A stretch of DNA of 48,877 bases from Verrucomicrobia bacterium ADurb.Bin006 (GCA_002071485.1 MWFF01000178.1:1-48877); one strand, 5' to 3'. Positions 19,048 through 27,780 are shown, counted from the stretch's first letter. A program made the numbers and translations. Notes: generated by a model not told the origin, from the letters alone.

Positions 19048-20069
19048 GCCCCCTCCCCCGTTGCATGCACCGGGCCGGGCTCGATCGGATCGTGATAGCG
19101 GCTGCCCCGCTCGTCGAAGTAGTAAAAGAACCTGGGCAGGGTGCCCACATCGGCCTTCAGCACGAAGACACGCTTGTGCTTCAGGATGTAATGCACCTCG
19201 CTGTTCGGATCGAGCACGTTACCGAACTTGCGCGACCCGGTCGGGCAGACCTCGAGACAGGCCGGCAGGCGCCCGACCCGCGTCCGGTGTAGACAGAAGG
19301 TGCATTTCTCCATCACACCCTTCTCCCGCGGACGATTCGACAAGTAGGAAATCTTCGGGTTGATCGCGTCCCCGGGAATCAGCGGCTCCGCGAAGTTGAA
19401 CCGCCGCGCCCAGTAGGGACACGCCGCTTCACAATACCGGCACCCGATGCACCAGTCGTAGTCGATCACCGTGATGCCGTCCGGCTCCTGCCACGTCGCC
19501 TCGACCGGACACACCTTCACACAGGGCGGATTGGCGCACTGATGACATTGGACGGGCATGTACCACTTGTCCGGACGCGGGACCAAGGGCGGAGTGTAAT
19601 GGTGATTGGCCGTCTCGACATCGATGCTCCCCTTCTCCATCTCGAGCACCCGGATGTACTGGAGTTCGGGCGCGCGCGACTGGTTGTTCTCGGCCACACA
19701 CGCATGCACGCACTTCCGACAGCCGATGCACCGGCTGATGTTCAGGCCGTACACGTATTCGACTCCGTCCATAGGCGGCGGATCCGTGACTACAGCCTCG
19801 ACCCGATGCCGCGCGCGCACCCGCTCTCGAATCCGTTCGAGGGCCCGCGCCTTCTGGGCAGCCGTCATCTCCTTGTAATGCTTCTGGAGAAAGTCCTCGA
19901 CCGACGGCAGATCGCCCTCCTTCAGATGCCGCAGCGGCGACATCGCTGCGGCAAGCGCCGCCAAGCCGGCAGCCGCCGCCGCGCTCTTGCCCAGGAACCC
20001 CCGACGCGACACCGCCCCGGCTCCCGCAGAGGCGGGATTCGGTCGGCGGGGTGTGTCGGCTTGGGCCAT
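19044..20069 (-). CDS. NrfC-like periplasmic ferredoxin with four [4Fe-4S] clusters and a Tat signal
   Basis: The 341-residue protein opens with a twin-arginine signal (SRRGFLGK, residues 21-28, then an Ala-rich run). It carries four cysteine groups: CIGCRKCVHAC (114-124), CHQCANPPCVKVCP (175-188), CIGCRYCEAACP (207-218) and CTFCLHRTRVGRLPACLEVCP-type (256-275). Together they ligate four [4Fe-4S] clusters, as in NrfC, PsrB and HybA. It should relay electrons in the periplasm between NrfD and the cytochromes. A helical linker rich in Arg (about 60-95) separates signal and first cluster. It starts 2 nt after the tetraheme cytochrome and its stop overlaps nrfD. Confidence 0.94.
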   Translation of the reverse strand: MAQADTPRRPNPASAGAGAVSRRGFLGKSAAAAAGLAALAAAMSPLRHLKEGDLPSVEDFLQKHYKEMTAAQKARALERIRERVRARHRVEAVVTDPPPMDGVEYVYGLNISRCIGCRKCVHACVAENNQSRAPELQYIRVLEMEKGSIDVETANHHYTPPLVPRPDKWYMPVQCHQCANPPCVKVCPVEATWQEPDGITVIDYDWCIGCRYCEAACPYWARRFNFAEPLIPGDAINPKISYLSNRPREKGVMEKCTFCLHRTRVGRLPACLEVCPTGSRKFGNVLDPNSEVHYILKHKRVFVLKADVGTLPRFFYYFDERGSRYHDPIEPGPVHATGEGA

Positions 20070-20071
20070 GA

Positions 20072-20719
20072 TCAGTGAGAATTGCCCGCCCCTTCCGCGC
20101 CGGAGTAAACCCGCAACGGGTCTCGCTTGCCGCTATGCGCGGGCGGCGCCGGCACGCCCATGCGGAGCGTGTTCGGACCCGGCGCGGGCGCCATCGAGCC
20201 AAAAGGCGGCGCATGGGGATCGTGACACTGGATGCACCGCAGACGCACCTGCTCCCCCCGAGCGGTGTCCCAATACCCGTTGCTGCGCCCGTGCGATCCG
20301 GCCTGCCAGTCGCGGTAGACAGGTCCGTGACACTTCGCGCAAAGAAGCTGGGGCTGTTCCCAGGCAATCTCCGCGCCAAAATCGTCCACAAAAGCGTTGC
20401 GATTCTTGCGATGGTGGCAGTTGAAACAGCGCGTGTTGATGCCGTGATTGAACTCGATCTCCGTGTGTTGAGTCAAGGGACGCAGCGTCTCCTCCGGCGA
20501 CGGAATGATCCGATGGCACTCCATGCACTCGTACGTGTAGCTGGCCAACGAATAGACCGGACGCATCGCGGGCTGACGCACAGGGGTCGCATCCGTCGCC
20601 CAGGACGGCACAGGTGTGGGAGGGCTGATCGGCACGCGCGGGGGCAGCGGATCAAAGACCAAGACAGCCGCGGACGCGAGAAATGCCACCGGCACCCATG
20701 ATTGCAGCCCGCTTCTCAT
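20072..20719 (-). CDS. Tetraheme c-type cytochrome, first gene of the NrfCD/octaheme operon
   Basis: The 215-residue protein has one N-terminal hydrophobic segment (about 8-24), a Pro-rich linker and four CxxCH sites: CMECH (65), CFNCHH (98), CAKCH (127) and CIQCH (162). A conserved-looking CHGPVYRDWQAGSHGRSNGYW stretch lies between hemes 3 and 4. It is probably an anchored periplasmic electron carrier that shuttles between the ferredoxin/NrfD pair and the octaheme enzyme. ATG 20719 opens into the hydrophobic segment; an upstream GTG at 20746 is possible. No strong ribosome binding site is seen. It is not of the NapC/NirT type. Confidence 0.85.
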   Translation of the reverse strand: MRSGLQSWVPVAFLASAAVLVFDPLPPRVPISPPTPVPSWATDATPVRQPAMRPVYSLASYTYECMECHRIIPSPEETLRPLTQHTEIEFNHGINTRCFNCHHRKNRNAFVDDFGAEIAWEQPQLLCAKCHGPVYRDWQAGSHGRSNGYWDTARGEQVRLRCIQCHDPHAPPFGSMAPAPGPNTLRMGVPAPPAHSGKRDPLRVYSGAEGAGNSH

Positions 20720-21321
20720 TATTAGGTGACATGCACACTTCCACACCGAGAAACGTGACGAATCTGGGCGTTGGAAGAGGACCCCGGATCAGACAGCGGC
20801 CCGCGCAATGGCACAGCACGATTCACAATGAGTTTTCGGGCGAAACCAAACACGCCGCAATCCCGCGAGTCAAGCAAAACCCGGACATTCCGAGCGCCCC
20901 GGAGCATCTGACAGTTGTCGGTATTCTGTCGCCCGGTGCAGGCACGGGGCTTGCAACGGATGGAGACTCCCGCTGTAGGCCGCGTGCCCTGCCTGCCCCG
21001 CAAAGCGTAGCGGCCTGTCTGCCGTCTCGGGCACGGCTCAGGCAGGCGCGGCAGGCAGGCCCCACGCGGCGCATGCTCCGGTTTCCACCGACACCTCCAG
21101 ATGCACTGTGTGTGCCCTGTGAGCCCCGTGAGAGTACGGGGCCCACACCGGTGCAGAGCTTCCGGAGTTGCAGGGTCAATCCGCCGAAGCCGACGTCAAC
21201 GCGTCGGGCATAGGTCCGGCGCAGGCCGATGCCGAACTGCGATGCGCTGGTGTACGTCAACGACCCGCCCGGTATTGTCTTCGAAAGCACCGTGCTGCTG
21301 GACTGGTGTCTGAGACACGCC
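20720..21321. other. Intergenic region with hairpin repeat, no supported gene
   Basis: About 600 bases upstream of the cytochrome operon. Frames on both strands (for example 20823-21290 minus, 20683-21213 plus) give products without recognisable domains. The minus-strand piece around 21170-21290 has an alternating aromatic/polar pattern that could be a decayed beta-barrel fragment, but this is too weak to call. The operon promoter should lie near 20725-20850. A large inverted repeat is at 20988-21059. Confidence 0.5.
20987..21060. repeat. Inverted repeat with CCTGCCTGCC / GGCAGGCAGG arms
   Basis: The arms CCTGCCTGCC (20988-20997) and GGCAGGCAGG (21050-21059) are perfect complements around a GC-rich loop of about 50 nt that includes more partial copies (GGCAGGCGCGG, CTGTCTGCC). 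The left part, CCTGCCCCGCAAAGCGTAG, resembles CCTGCCCCGCATAGCGG at 25836-25852, which is also beside a CTGCCTGC hairpin. This marks a dispersed repeat family. Confidence 0.6.
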
Positions 21322-21981
21322 TCATTGGCCTTCTATCCCGCGCGCCTTGCGCACCGCCTCGATGAACGCACGGGCGGTCCTGCTCATTCGTTCGAAATCC
21401 CGGGCAGCAATGACGGCTTTTCCGGCCAACTCACCCCCGACTCCCACGGCACACGCCCCTGCCTTGATGAACTGGGGCGCCGTCTCGAGAGTGACTGCCC
21501 CCGTGGGCATCAACTCGATCTCCGGGAACGGCCCCTTGATGTCCTTGAAATACTGCGCTCCGCCCACACCCGCCGGGAAGACCTTGACCACGTCCGCACC
21601 CGCCTCCCAGGCAGCCAGGATTTCCGTCGGAGTCATCGCTCCGGGCATGCACGCAATCGAATAACGCCGGCAGACTCCCACCACGGCCGGTCGGAACGCC
21701 GGCGACACCACAAACCCCGCCCCGGCGAGAATCGCCGCGCGCGCCGTCTCGGCATCGAGAACGGTCCCGACCCCGATCGCCACGTCATCTCCGAGCGCCG
21801 ATGACGCCTTTTCGATGACTCGAATTGCGCCCGGCACGGTGAGGGTGATTTCGACGCAACAGACGCCGCCTTGAACCAACGCGCGCGACACGTCGATCAG
21901 ATCGTCCGGACGCTCCGCCCGAATCACCGCAACGACTCCCGTCGACTTGATCCGGTTCAGCACTTCAGCTTTGGATTGCAT
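21322..21981 (-). CDS. eda: 2-dehydro-3-deoxy-phosphogluconate (KDPG/KHG) aldolase
   Basis: The 219-residue protein is a class I KDPG/KHG aldolase of normal length, which splits KDPG into pyruvate and glyceraldehyde 3-phosphate. It has GVVAVIRAERPDD, the catalytic glutamate in CVEITLT (E44), the GVGTVLDAETA loop, VSPAFRP, and the Schiff-base lysine K133 in VVKVFPAG. In this organism it would serve Entner-Doudoroff or hexuronate catabolism, which suits a degrader of uronate-containing polysaccharides. No other genes of the pathway are adjacent. Start ATG 21981 is standard. Confidence 0.95.
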   Translation of the reverse strand: MQSKAEVLNRIKSTGVVAVIRAERPDDLIDVSRALVQGGVCCVEITLTVPGAIRVIEKASSALGDDVAIGVGTVLDAETARAAILAGAGFVVSPAFRPAVVGVCRRYSIACMPGAMTPTEILAAWEAGADVVKVFPAGVGGAQYFKDIKGPFPEIELMPTGAVTLETAPQFIKAGACAVGVGGELAGKAVIAARDFERMSRTARAFIEAVRKARGIEGQ

Positions 21982-22133
21982 GGCTCGTCTCCAGTTCCTG
22001 CGCCAGACTATCCGCCCGGCGCTCGCGCTTCAATCGCGATCGACCGCGCCCCACATCGCGGACTTTGCTTGCGGGCGGCGAGGCCGTCGCCCCTCCGGTG
22101 GGAGTCCGCGCCGATCCAGGTGCATTCGCTGAG

Positions 22134-22541
22134 GTGACTATTCATGAATTAGCGATGGATCAGACACGGCTTCGCAAAGTCCTGGAATTCGAGATCCGGG
22201 AGCATTTCCCGATCCCCCTCGATGCCCTGAGCTGGGATCACCAAACGCTCGAACCGCGGGGAACCTGCGTGGCCAACACCCTTCTCACCGCGATCAAGTC
22301 CGCCACGGCCGAGCGATGGCTGAAAGCGGCCGAATCCGCGGGACGGCGTGTCGACGTGCTCGATGCCGGACCGGCGGCGCTGGCGAATGCCCACAAACAA
22401 AGTCAGCACCGTCCAACTCATTTGCCGCGCCGTGAGCTGGAATCGGGTGTCGCCCACTACGGACACGGAATTGGCGTATGGGCTCGCTACCAACAGGGCC
22501 AATTCATAGGCGGAGCGCCGACACATGCCGTATGCACTTGA
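22134..22541 (+). pseudogene. Remnant of a PilM-like type IV pilus assembly gene
   Basis: The reading frame encodes MDQTRLRKVLEFEIREHFP at its core, followed by PLDALSWDHQTLE and a stretch ending VDVLDAGPAALANAHK. This matches the conserved middle of PilM (actin-like pilus assembly ATPase): the FEAxxxxPFPLDEVxWDYQ block and the later VDVxxxALxNA block. The usual N-terminal 90 or so residues are missing and the downstream part diverges after about 70 residues more, ending at 22541 without the C-terminal domain. No partner pil genes lie near. It is therefore called a decayed fragment; a short, diverged functional relative is less likely. Confidence 0.55.
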
Positions 22542-22699
22542 CATGCCGGGGGACTAGCCGTCCCCAGTCCGACCTTCTCGACTTCATGAATTGGCGCTGC
22601 GCGACCAAGACGGCACCGCCTTTTCGTTTGGCGGATGGGACCAGACGGACTATGTTTGCCGCCGTTTTACAGACAATGCACGAAATGACACCAGAGGTA

Positions 22700-23992
22700 A
22701 TGCGCACAGCGAGTGGCGGTCGGTTGCCGGCTCTTTTGGCGGCCCTCGTCGGGCTCGCCGTCGCGCCAGGACAGAGAGCCAGCTCGCTCGATTGGCCAAA
22801 CTGGCGCGGACCAGACGCCAATGGCAGCACAGCAACAGGGAAGTATCCCACCCGGTGGGACGCGACCAATGTTCTCTGGAAAGCGGTGTTGCCGGGCAAA
22901 GGCAGCTCGACGCCCATTGCGCTTGATCGCCGCATCTACGTGACGGCGCCCGCCGATGGACAAGACACACTGCTGGCGTTCGACTTGGACGGCACAGCGT
23001 TGTGGCAGACCAAGCTCGGCACCGAGAGCCGCCCGAAGCACCGGACGTTGGGATCCAGCGCCAATGCCTCGCCGGTGACGGATGGGAAGGGACTCTTCGT
23101 CTACTACCGGAGCGGCACCTTCGCAGCCCTCGAGTTGGATGGGACCGTGCGCTGGATACTCAACCTCGTCGAACAGTTCGGTCAAGACCAACTCTTCTGG
23201 GACCAGGGCTCCTCACCGGTGATCACGGACAAGGAAGTGGTCATGGTCCGCATGCACGGGGGCGACTCGTGGCTCGCCGGCTTCGACAAGGCCACCGGGG
23301 AACTGCGGTGGCGGCAAAGCCGGAATTTTGAGACGCCCGTCGAGAACAACAACGCCTACAACACGCCCGTGCCGCACCAGCACGCCGGCAAACCAGCCCT
23401 CCTTGTCTGGGGCGCCGATCACCTGACCGCCCACGATGCCGCCAACGGCAAGACACTCTGGTCCTGCGGCGGCTTCAATCCGGACGCCACCGGCTATTGG
23501 CCCGCGATCGCCACACCGGTGATTGTGGGGGACCTGGCGGTCGTCCCGGTCGGGCGCGATGATCGGAACGGGCAATCGCGCGTGCATGGCATCAAGCTCG
23601 GCGGTGAAGGCGACGTGACAGCCACCCATCGCCTCTGGAAACGCAAAGACCTCGGCGTCTTTGTCAGCAGCCCGGCAGTCTACAAAGACCGAATCTACCT
23701 CTTGCGCCATCGGGGCAGTGTCGTGTGCCTGGACCCCGCCACGGGCCAGACGGTTTGGAGCGACGCTTTGCCCGAAGACAAGTCCCCCTACTACGCGTCG
23801 CCGACGATCGCCAACGGGATTCTCTATGCCGCCCGTGAGGATGGCATGGTTTTCGCCGTCCGGGTGGAAGAACGCTTCGAGTTGTTGGGCGCAAACCCAA
23901 TGGGCGAACGCATCGTGGCCTCGCCCGTGCCCGTGGCCAATCGCCTGTTGCTCCGTGGCGACCGCCACCTGTTCTGCGTGGCGGGAGACTGA
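22700..23992 (+). CDS. Exported PQQ-like beta-propeller protein
   Basis: The roughly 430-residue protein starts with a signal peptide (MRTASGGRLPALLAALVGLA) and then DWPNWRGPDANG, the hallmark opening of exported verrucomicrobial/planctomycetal quinoprotein-like propellers. Several blades of the type GRxYVxxxDGxLxAxDxATGxxxW follow (about eight). No calcium-PQQ active-site residues can be assigned, so it is probably a structural or binding propeller. ATG 22700 has AGAGG close upstream; ATG 22685 is the alternative. The frame is open to 22478 but that part overlaps the pilM remnant. It is related to the 6445-7560 protein. Confidence 0.83.
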   Translation: MRTASGGRLPALLAALVGLAVAPGQRASSLDWPNWRGPDANGSTATGKYPTRWDATNVLWKAVLPGKGSSTPIALDRRIYVTAPADGQDTLLAFDLDGTALWQTKLGTESRPKHRTLGSSANASPVTDGKGLFVYYRSGTFAALELDGTVRWILNLVEQFGQDQLFWDQGSSPVITDKEVVMVRMHGGDSWLAGFDKATGELRWRQSRNFETPVENNNAYNTPVPHQHAGKPALLVWGADHLTAHDAANGKTLWSCGGFNPDATGYWPAIATPVIVGDLAVVPVGRDDRNGQSRVHGIKLGGEGDVTATHRLWKRKDLGVFVSSPAVYKDRIYLLRHRGSVVCLDPATGQTVWSDALPEDKSPYYASPTIANGILYAAREDGMVFAVRVEERFELLGANPMGERIVASPVPVANRLLLRGDRHLFCVAGD

Positions 23993-24088
23993 TTAGTGAG
24001 AGAAACAAAACCGCGCCCGGAAAGGAATCCAGGGGCATTCTGTCGGTCCTGAACGACGACGTGCCGCGTCAGTCTGAGCGGAGCCTTG

Positions 24089-25819
24089 CTAATCCTTCAC
24101 CGTGATCTCGGCCCAATAGGCAGCCTCATAGGCCCATCCGCTGGGCTGGTTGATCAACTCGATCTCGACCTTCCGACCCGCAAACCGACTCAAGTCCACG
24201 TCCTGGACAAGCCAATGCCCCTGGGTGCAGGTCGCCGGGCTCACCGCCTTGCGCACCAACTCCTCGCCGGCAGCCCGCACGATCAGATCGAAGTCGCCCT
24301 GCGGATCGTGACCAACCACCAGGTGCAGCCGGGTCGTGCGGCCCGCCGGCACGTCGATCGTGCGCGTGAGTTTGCAGCCGGTCTCCCGATCGAGCGGATG
24401 CGTCGCAACCACGTTCTTTCGACCCTGCCATTCGGCGCGCAGGCCGGGATCCATGTCCTGGCCGCAATCGGTCAGCTTCCATCCCGGAAAGAGCTTCTCG
24501 ACCGCCTCGATCGCGCGTTTGGGCGTGTTTGAAGCCGTGATCTTCGCCATCTCCTCCGGAGTGAACCGGCTGTTGGCGATCGGCCCCGGCGCCCAGCTCA
24601 ATTCAAGCGCGCTCGGCTTGGGCGCGCGCACCGGGATGACAAAGACATCCTCGCCGGCGCCGTCCTTCTCGATCCGACCGCCGTAGCGCACGAGGAACTG
24701 GCGCGCCAGTTTCTCGCACACATCGATGAGCCGCGGGAAATTGTACGCCGTGTGGCTGAACTCGCGCGTCTCGTCCAGCCCCGTATTGAAACGCGGCGGC
24801 AGCTTCGAGAAGCCGATGGTGGTGAACAGGACACCCGCCGAACTCGACGGATTACAGTCCGAGTCCATGCCGCTTCGAGTCGAGATGAGGATCGTCTGGT
24901 CCAAATCGCGTCGGCCAAAGAGAAGGCCCATCAGGACGTAGGCGCCGTTGATTTTGCAGTCGATGCCGCCATTCGATGCCTTCTGATACTCCTTGTCCTC
25001 GCGGTATTTCTTCTGGCACAGCCACCAGGTCTTCTCCCAATCGTTCGGGTCGGCCTGGTACCACGCAATCATGTCCCGCACCATCTCCGCGTATTGGCTC
25101 TGCGCCGGAATCGCGGCGAGCGCTGTCTGGGCGAGCTTGACCGGATCGGACTCGAAGAACGCCGCGGCATAAAGGGCGCCCATGAACTGGCCGGCGTACA
25201 CGCCGTCCCCGTAGTTCATCAGCCGTCCGAACTTCTCGCCCAAATCGATGGCAACCTGAGGCATGCCCGGCGCGATCAGCCCCGAATAATCCGCCTCGAT
25301 CTGATAATCGATGTCGTTTGGACACTTGTTGAATTGCGGATGGCTCGAATCGGGAGGGGCGATGCCCCGGCGCAGATTCGTGCGCCCGGCATTGTTGGCG
25401 CACCAGAGCGGATACCCGCTGTTGGCGAAGTCGATCCCCGCCTGCCGTATGGAAACGTCGATCCCGTATTCCTCGAGCGAACGCAGGAACGTCATCTCGA
25501 CGTAGAGATCGTCCTGGTCAAACGCGTCGTTGATCATCGACGGACGCCATGCCGGCATTTGATCGGCGGGAATGATCTTGTCCTGCCACTTGAACTCGGT
25601 GGGGCCACCCCACGACACGCCGACAATCTGGCCGATCCAGCCGCCTTTCATCTTGTCGCGGTATTCTTTGACCGGCAGTCGCAAGAACTGGGTGTCGCTC
25701 GAAGCGCCATGCGCGGCACTTAGAATACCGGTCACCAACAGGAGTCCAAGTGCCTGCTGCGCCTTAAAGACAAAGCGCGTCCGAGCGCCACGCCTTACTG
25801 AGGGATCACCCGGATGCAC
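24089..25819 (-). CDS. Exported ADP-ribosylglycohydrolase-family protein with C-terminal beta domain
   Basis: A roughly 576-residue protein. Residues after a hydrophobic signal-like stretch (ALGLLLVTGILSAAHG) form an ADP-ribosylglycohydrolase (ARH/DraG) fold: KEYRDKMKGGWIGQIVG, the metal-binding acid cluster NDAFDQDDLYVEM, and GMDSDCNPSSSAGVL near the end of the fold. A C-terminal domain of about 150 residues (from about 425) looks beta-rich and may bind carbohydrate. The family removes ADP-ribose from proteins or binds related glycosides; activity here is unproven. GTG 25819 is the preferred start because the longer frame (to 26008) runs through a hairpin repeat and looks non-coding. Confidence 0.78.
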   Translation of the reverse strand: MHPGDPSVRRGARTRFVFKAQQALGLLLVTGILSAAHGASSDTQFLRLPVKEYRDKMKGGWIGQIVGVSWGGPTEFKWQDKIIPADQMPAWRPSMINDAFDQDDLYVEMTFLRSLEEYGIDVSIRQAGIDFANSGYPLWCANNAGRTNLRRGIAPPDSSHPQFNKCPNDIDYQIEADYSGLIAPGMPQVAIDLGEKFGRLMNYGDGVYAGQFMGALYAAAFFESDPVKLAQTALAAIPAQSQYAEMVRDMIAWYQADPNDWEKTWWLCQKKYREDKEYQKASNGGIDCKINGAYVLMGLLFGRRDLDQTILISTRSGMDSDCNPSSSAGVLFTTIGFSKLPPRFNTGLDETREFSHTAYNFPRLIDVCEKLARQFLVRYGGRIEKDGAGEDVFVIPVRAPKPSALELSWAPGPIANSRFTPEEMAKITASNTPKRAIEAVEKLFPGWKLTDCGQDMDPGLRAEWQGRKNVVATHPLDRETGCKLTRTIDVPAGRTTRLHLVVGHDPQGDFDLIVRAAGEELVRKAVSPATCTQGHWLVQDVDLSRFAGRKVEIELINQPSGWAYEAAYWAEITVKD

Positions 25820-26263
25820 CCCATCGCCACCCTCACCTGCCCCGCATAGCGGACCCCCCTCTCCCATCTGCCTGCGCCCAGGCTTCGGCAGGCAGGTCGG
25901 ATGGGAGTTGGACAGGGTGATTGGTCTGTGTCGTGAATCCAACCGCCCAGGCAGCAAACAGGCCGGGGTCGTGGTGCTGAGAACAGCGAGAGAAAACAGG
26001 GCATTCATTCGTGTGAAGGCGTCAGGGCCTCGGTCTCATTGGACTCATCAGCAGTGACACCAGTGTCGCCGTTGACTCCAGGGACCGGGCGGGTCGATTG
26101 GACAAGCTGTGGGCGCGTGTGCTCACTTTGACCGGGTCAGAATAGCTTGGCGCCTCGACGCTGAAAAGCGAAAAGCGAGTCGACGCAACCAGAGCACTGA
26201 CCCTCCGAACGGCATCGACCAAGGCAGGAGGAGCGCATCGCAGTGTTCGATGCAACCCTGCTG
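25820..26263. other. Intergenic region with a large hairpin, no supported gene
   Basis: About 440 bases between the ADP-ribosylglycohydrolase and the FAH remnant. The part up to 26008 is an open frame on the minus strand in phase with the glycohydrolase, but it includes the hairpin at 25861-25908 and has no family similarity. Nothing else is recognised. Confidence 0.5.
25836..25908. repeat. Hairpin repeat related to 20987-21060
   Basis: CTCCCATC (25861-25868) pairs with GATGGGAG (25900-25907), and inside it CTGCCTGC pairs with GCAGGCAG around CGCCCAGGCTTCG. This gives a two-part stem of about 47 nt. Just to the left is CCTGCCCCGCATAGCGG, which resembles the sequence beside the other hairpin at 20992-21013. 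Two copies in one window suggest a dispersed family. Confidence 0.6.
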
Positions 26264-26629
26264 TCACTCGACGGAGTTCCGCAACACGCCAATCCCCTCG
26301 ATTTCCACTTCAACAACGTCGCCCGGCTTGAGCGCCGAGGTGGCCCCGGGCGTCCCGGTGAAAATGAGATCGCCGGGCTGAAGCGTGACGTACCGGCTGA
26401 TCATGCTCACGATGCCGGCCGCGTCGTGAATGAGTCGGCTGGTCCGGTCCTGTTGCTTCACTTCGCCGTTGACGCGCACGCGCAACTCGAGGTTGCTCCA
26501 ATCCAGTCCGGTGACGATCCAGGGGCCGACCGGACCGAACGTGTCACTCCCTTTGGCTCGCCACCATTGGATGTCCTTATCCTGTTCGTCGTTCTGCCAG
26601 TAGCGCTCGCTGACGTCATTGCATTCATG
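26264..26629 (-). pseudogene. C-terminal remnant of a fumarylacetoacetate hydrolase-family gene
   Basis: Read on the minus strand, the frame encodes CNDVSERYWQNDEQDKDIQWW, KGSDTFGPVGPWIV, the RLIHDAAGIVSMIS block, LQPGDLIFTGTPGAT and KPGDVVEVEIEGIG to the stop. These are the conserved second half of FAH-family hydrolases/isomerases, including the metal-site and GTPxG signatures. The N-terminal half (first metal ligands ExE and the catalytic His) is absent. The open frame extends upstream by 28 unrelated codons with an ATG, but nothing there resembles the family. It looks like a 5'-deleted gene. Confidence 0.75.
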
Positions 26630-26817
26630 TGCATTGTTGGACGGATGAAACCATTTCCTCACGAATGGAGGCAACAGCCGATTCGCGCATACCACCACCT
26701 TTCGCCATTGCATCGCGGCAGCAATCCGGGCAAGAATCGCACCGTGTTCTGCACCACAACATCATGCGGCTTGAAATCGCCCTCGAACCCTCGAACCCTA
26801 AGTCCCGGAGGTCATCC

Positions 26818-27780
26818 ATGAATAAACCGTCACCTGCACTGAATCGCCGCAGTTTCCTCACCGCCGGAGCCGCGTCGGTCGCTCTCGCGGCCGCCGGAGC
26901 CGCGCCCGCCACGCGCGGGGCGGAGAGCGAGAGTGGACGGATCGTCACGCCGCCCCCGGGCAAACGGCTGTTGCTCGCGTGCAAACTGGGGATGATTGCG
27001 TCCGAGGCCGCGGGCCGGAAGCTCACGGTGGTCGAGCGCCTGCGGATGGCCGCGGAGGCGGGCTTCGACGGCGTTGATTTCGATCAGGCCGGCGAGTACA
27101 CGCCCGAACAGGCGCGCGACGCGGTGCGGCAATCGGGGGTCTTCGTCCACAATGCGATCAATCACGCCCATTGGGAGAAGCGCTTGACCAGCGCCAGCGC
27201 GGAGGACCGCGCTCGCAGCCGGGCCAACATCGAGCATTGCCTGCGCGTGTCGCACGCGGCCGGCGGCAGCGGCGTGCTTATCGTGCTCGGCAAGGGCGAC
27301 GACGGCCCGGCGGAAGTCATCGAGGAGCGCTGCCGCCAGGAACTGAAGCAATTGCTTCCGCTTGCCGCATCGCTCGGACAGCCGATCCTGATCGAGAACG
27401 TGTGGAACCAGATGTTCTATCAACACGACGGGCCGCCGGATCAAAGCCCAGACCAGTTCATCAAGTTCGTCGACACCCTCCGAAGCCCGTGGATCGGCAT
27501 GTACTTCGACATCGGCAATCATTGGAAATACGCCCAGCCGGCGGACTGGATTCGCGCCTTCGGCCACCGGTGCGTCAAACTGGACGTGAAAGGATTCAGC
27601 CGGACGCGCAACAAATTCGTCGATATCACCGCGCCCGATGACGACCTCCCGTGGGATCAGGTCCGCAAGGCGCTCGAAGACATCGGCTACTGCGGCTGGG
27701 CGACCGCGGAAGTGGGCGGCGGCGACGTCAAGCGCCTGACGCAAGTGCGCGAGCAGATGCAGAAGGCATTCGGACTCTAA
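26818..27780 (+). CDS. Tat-exported sugar phosphate isomerase/epimerase-like TIM-barrel protein
   Basis: The 320-residue protein starts MNKPSPALNRRSFLTAG, a twin-arginine signal, with a strong GGAGG 7 nt before the ATG at 26818 that settles the start. A xylose isomerase-like TIM barrel (AP endonuclease 2 type) follows: MAAEAGFDGVDFD, then NVWNQMF with a metal-binding Glu just before it (LIENVW), MYFDIGNHW, VKLDVKGFSR and the late TAEVGGG glutamate. It likely epimerises or isomerises a keto sugar. The downstream DUF1080 gene is convergent and overlaps by 4 nt. Reaction and substrate are not known. Confidence 0.86.
   Translation: MNKPSPALNRRSFLTAGAASVALAAAGAAPATRGAESESGRIVTPPPGKRLLLACKLGMIASEAAGRKLTVVERLRMAAEAGFDGVDFDQAGEYTPEQARDAVRQSGVFVHNAINHAHWEKRLTSASAEDRARSRANIEHCLRVSHAAGGSGVLIVLGKGDDGPAEVIEERCRQELKQLLPLAASLGQPILIENVWNQMFYQHDGPPDQSPDQFIKFVDTLRSPWIGMYFDIGNHWKYAQPADWIRAFGHRCVKLDVKGFSRTRNKFVDITAPDDDLPWDQVRKALEDIGYCGWATAEVGGGDVKRLTQVREQMQKAFGL

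Noticed and set aside
20823..21290. Minus-strand frame with an alternating pattern, possible beta-barrel fragment
   Set aside because: Too short and too weak a pattern to claim a family; the second half is plainly non-coding.
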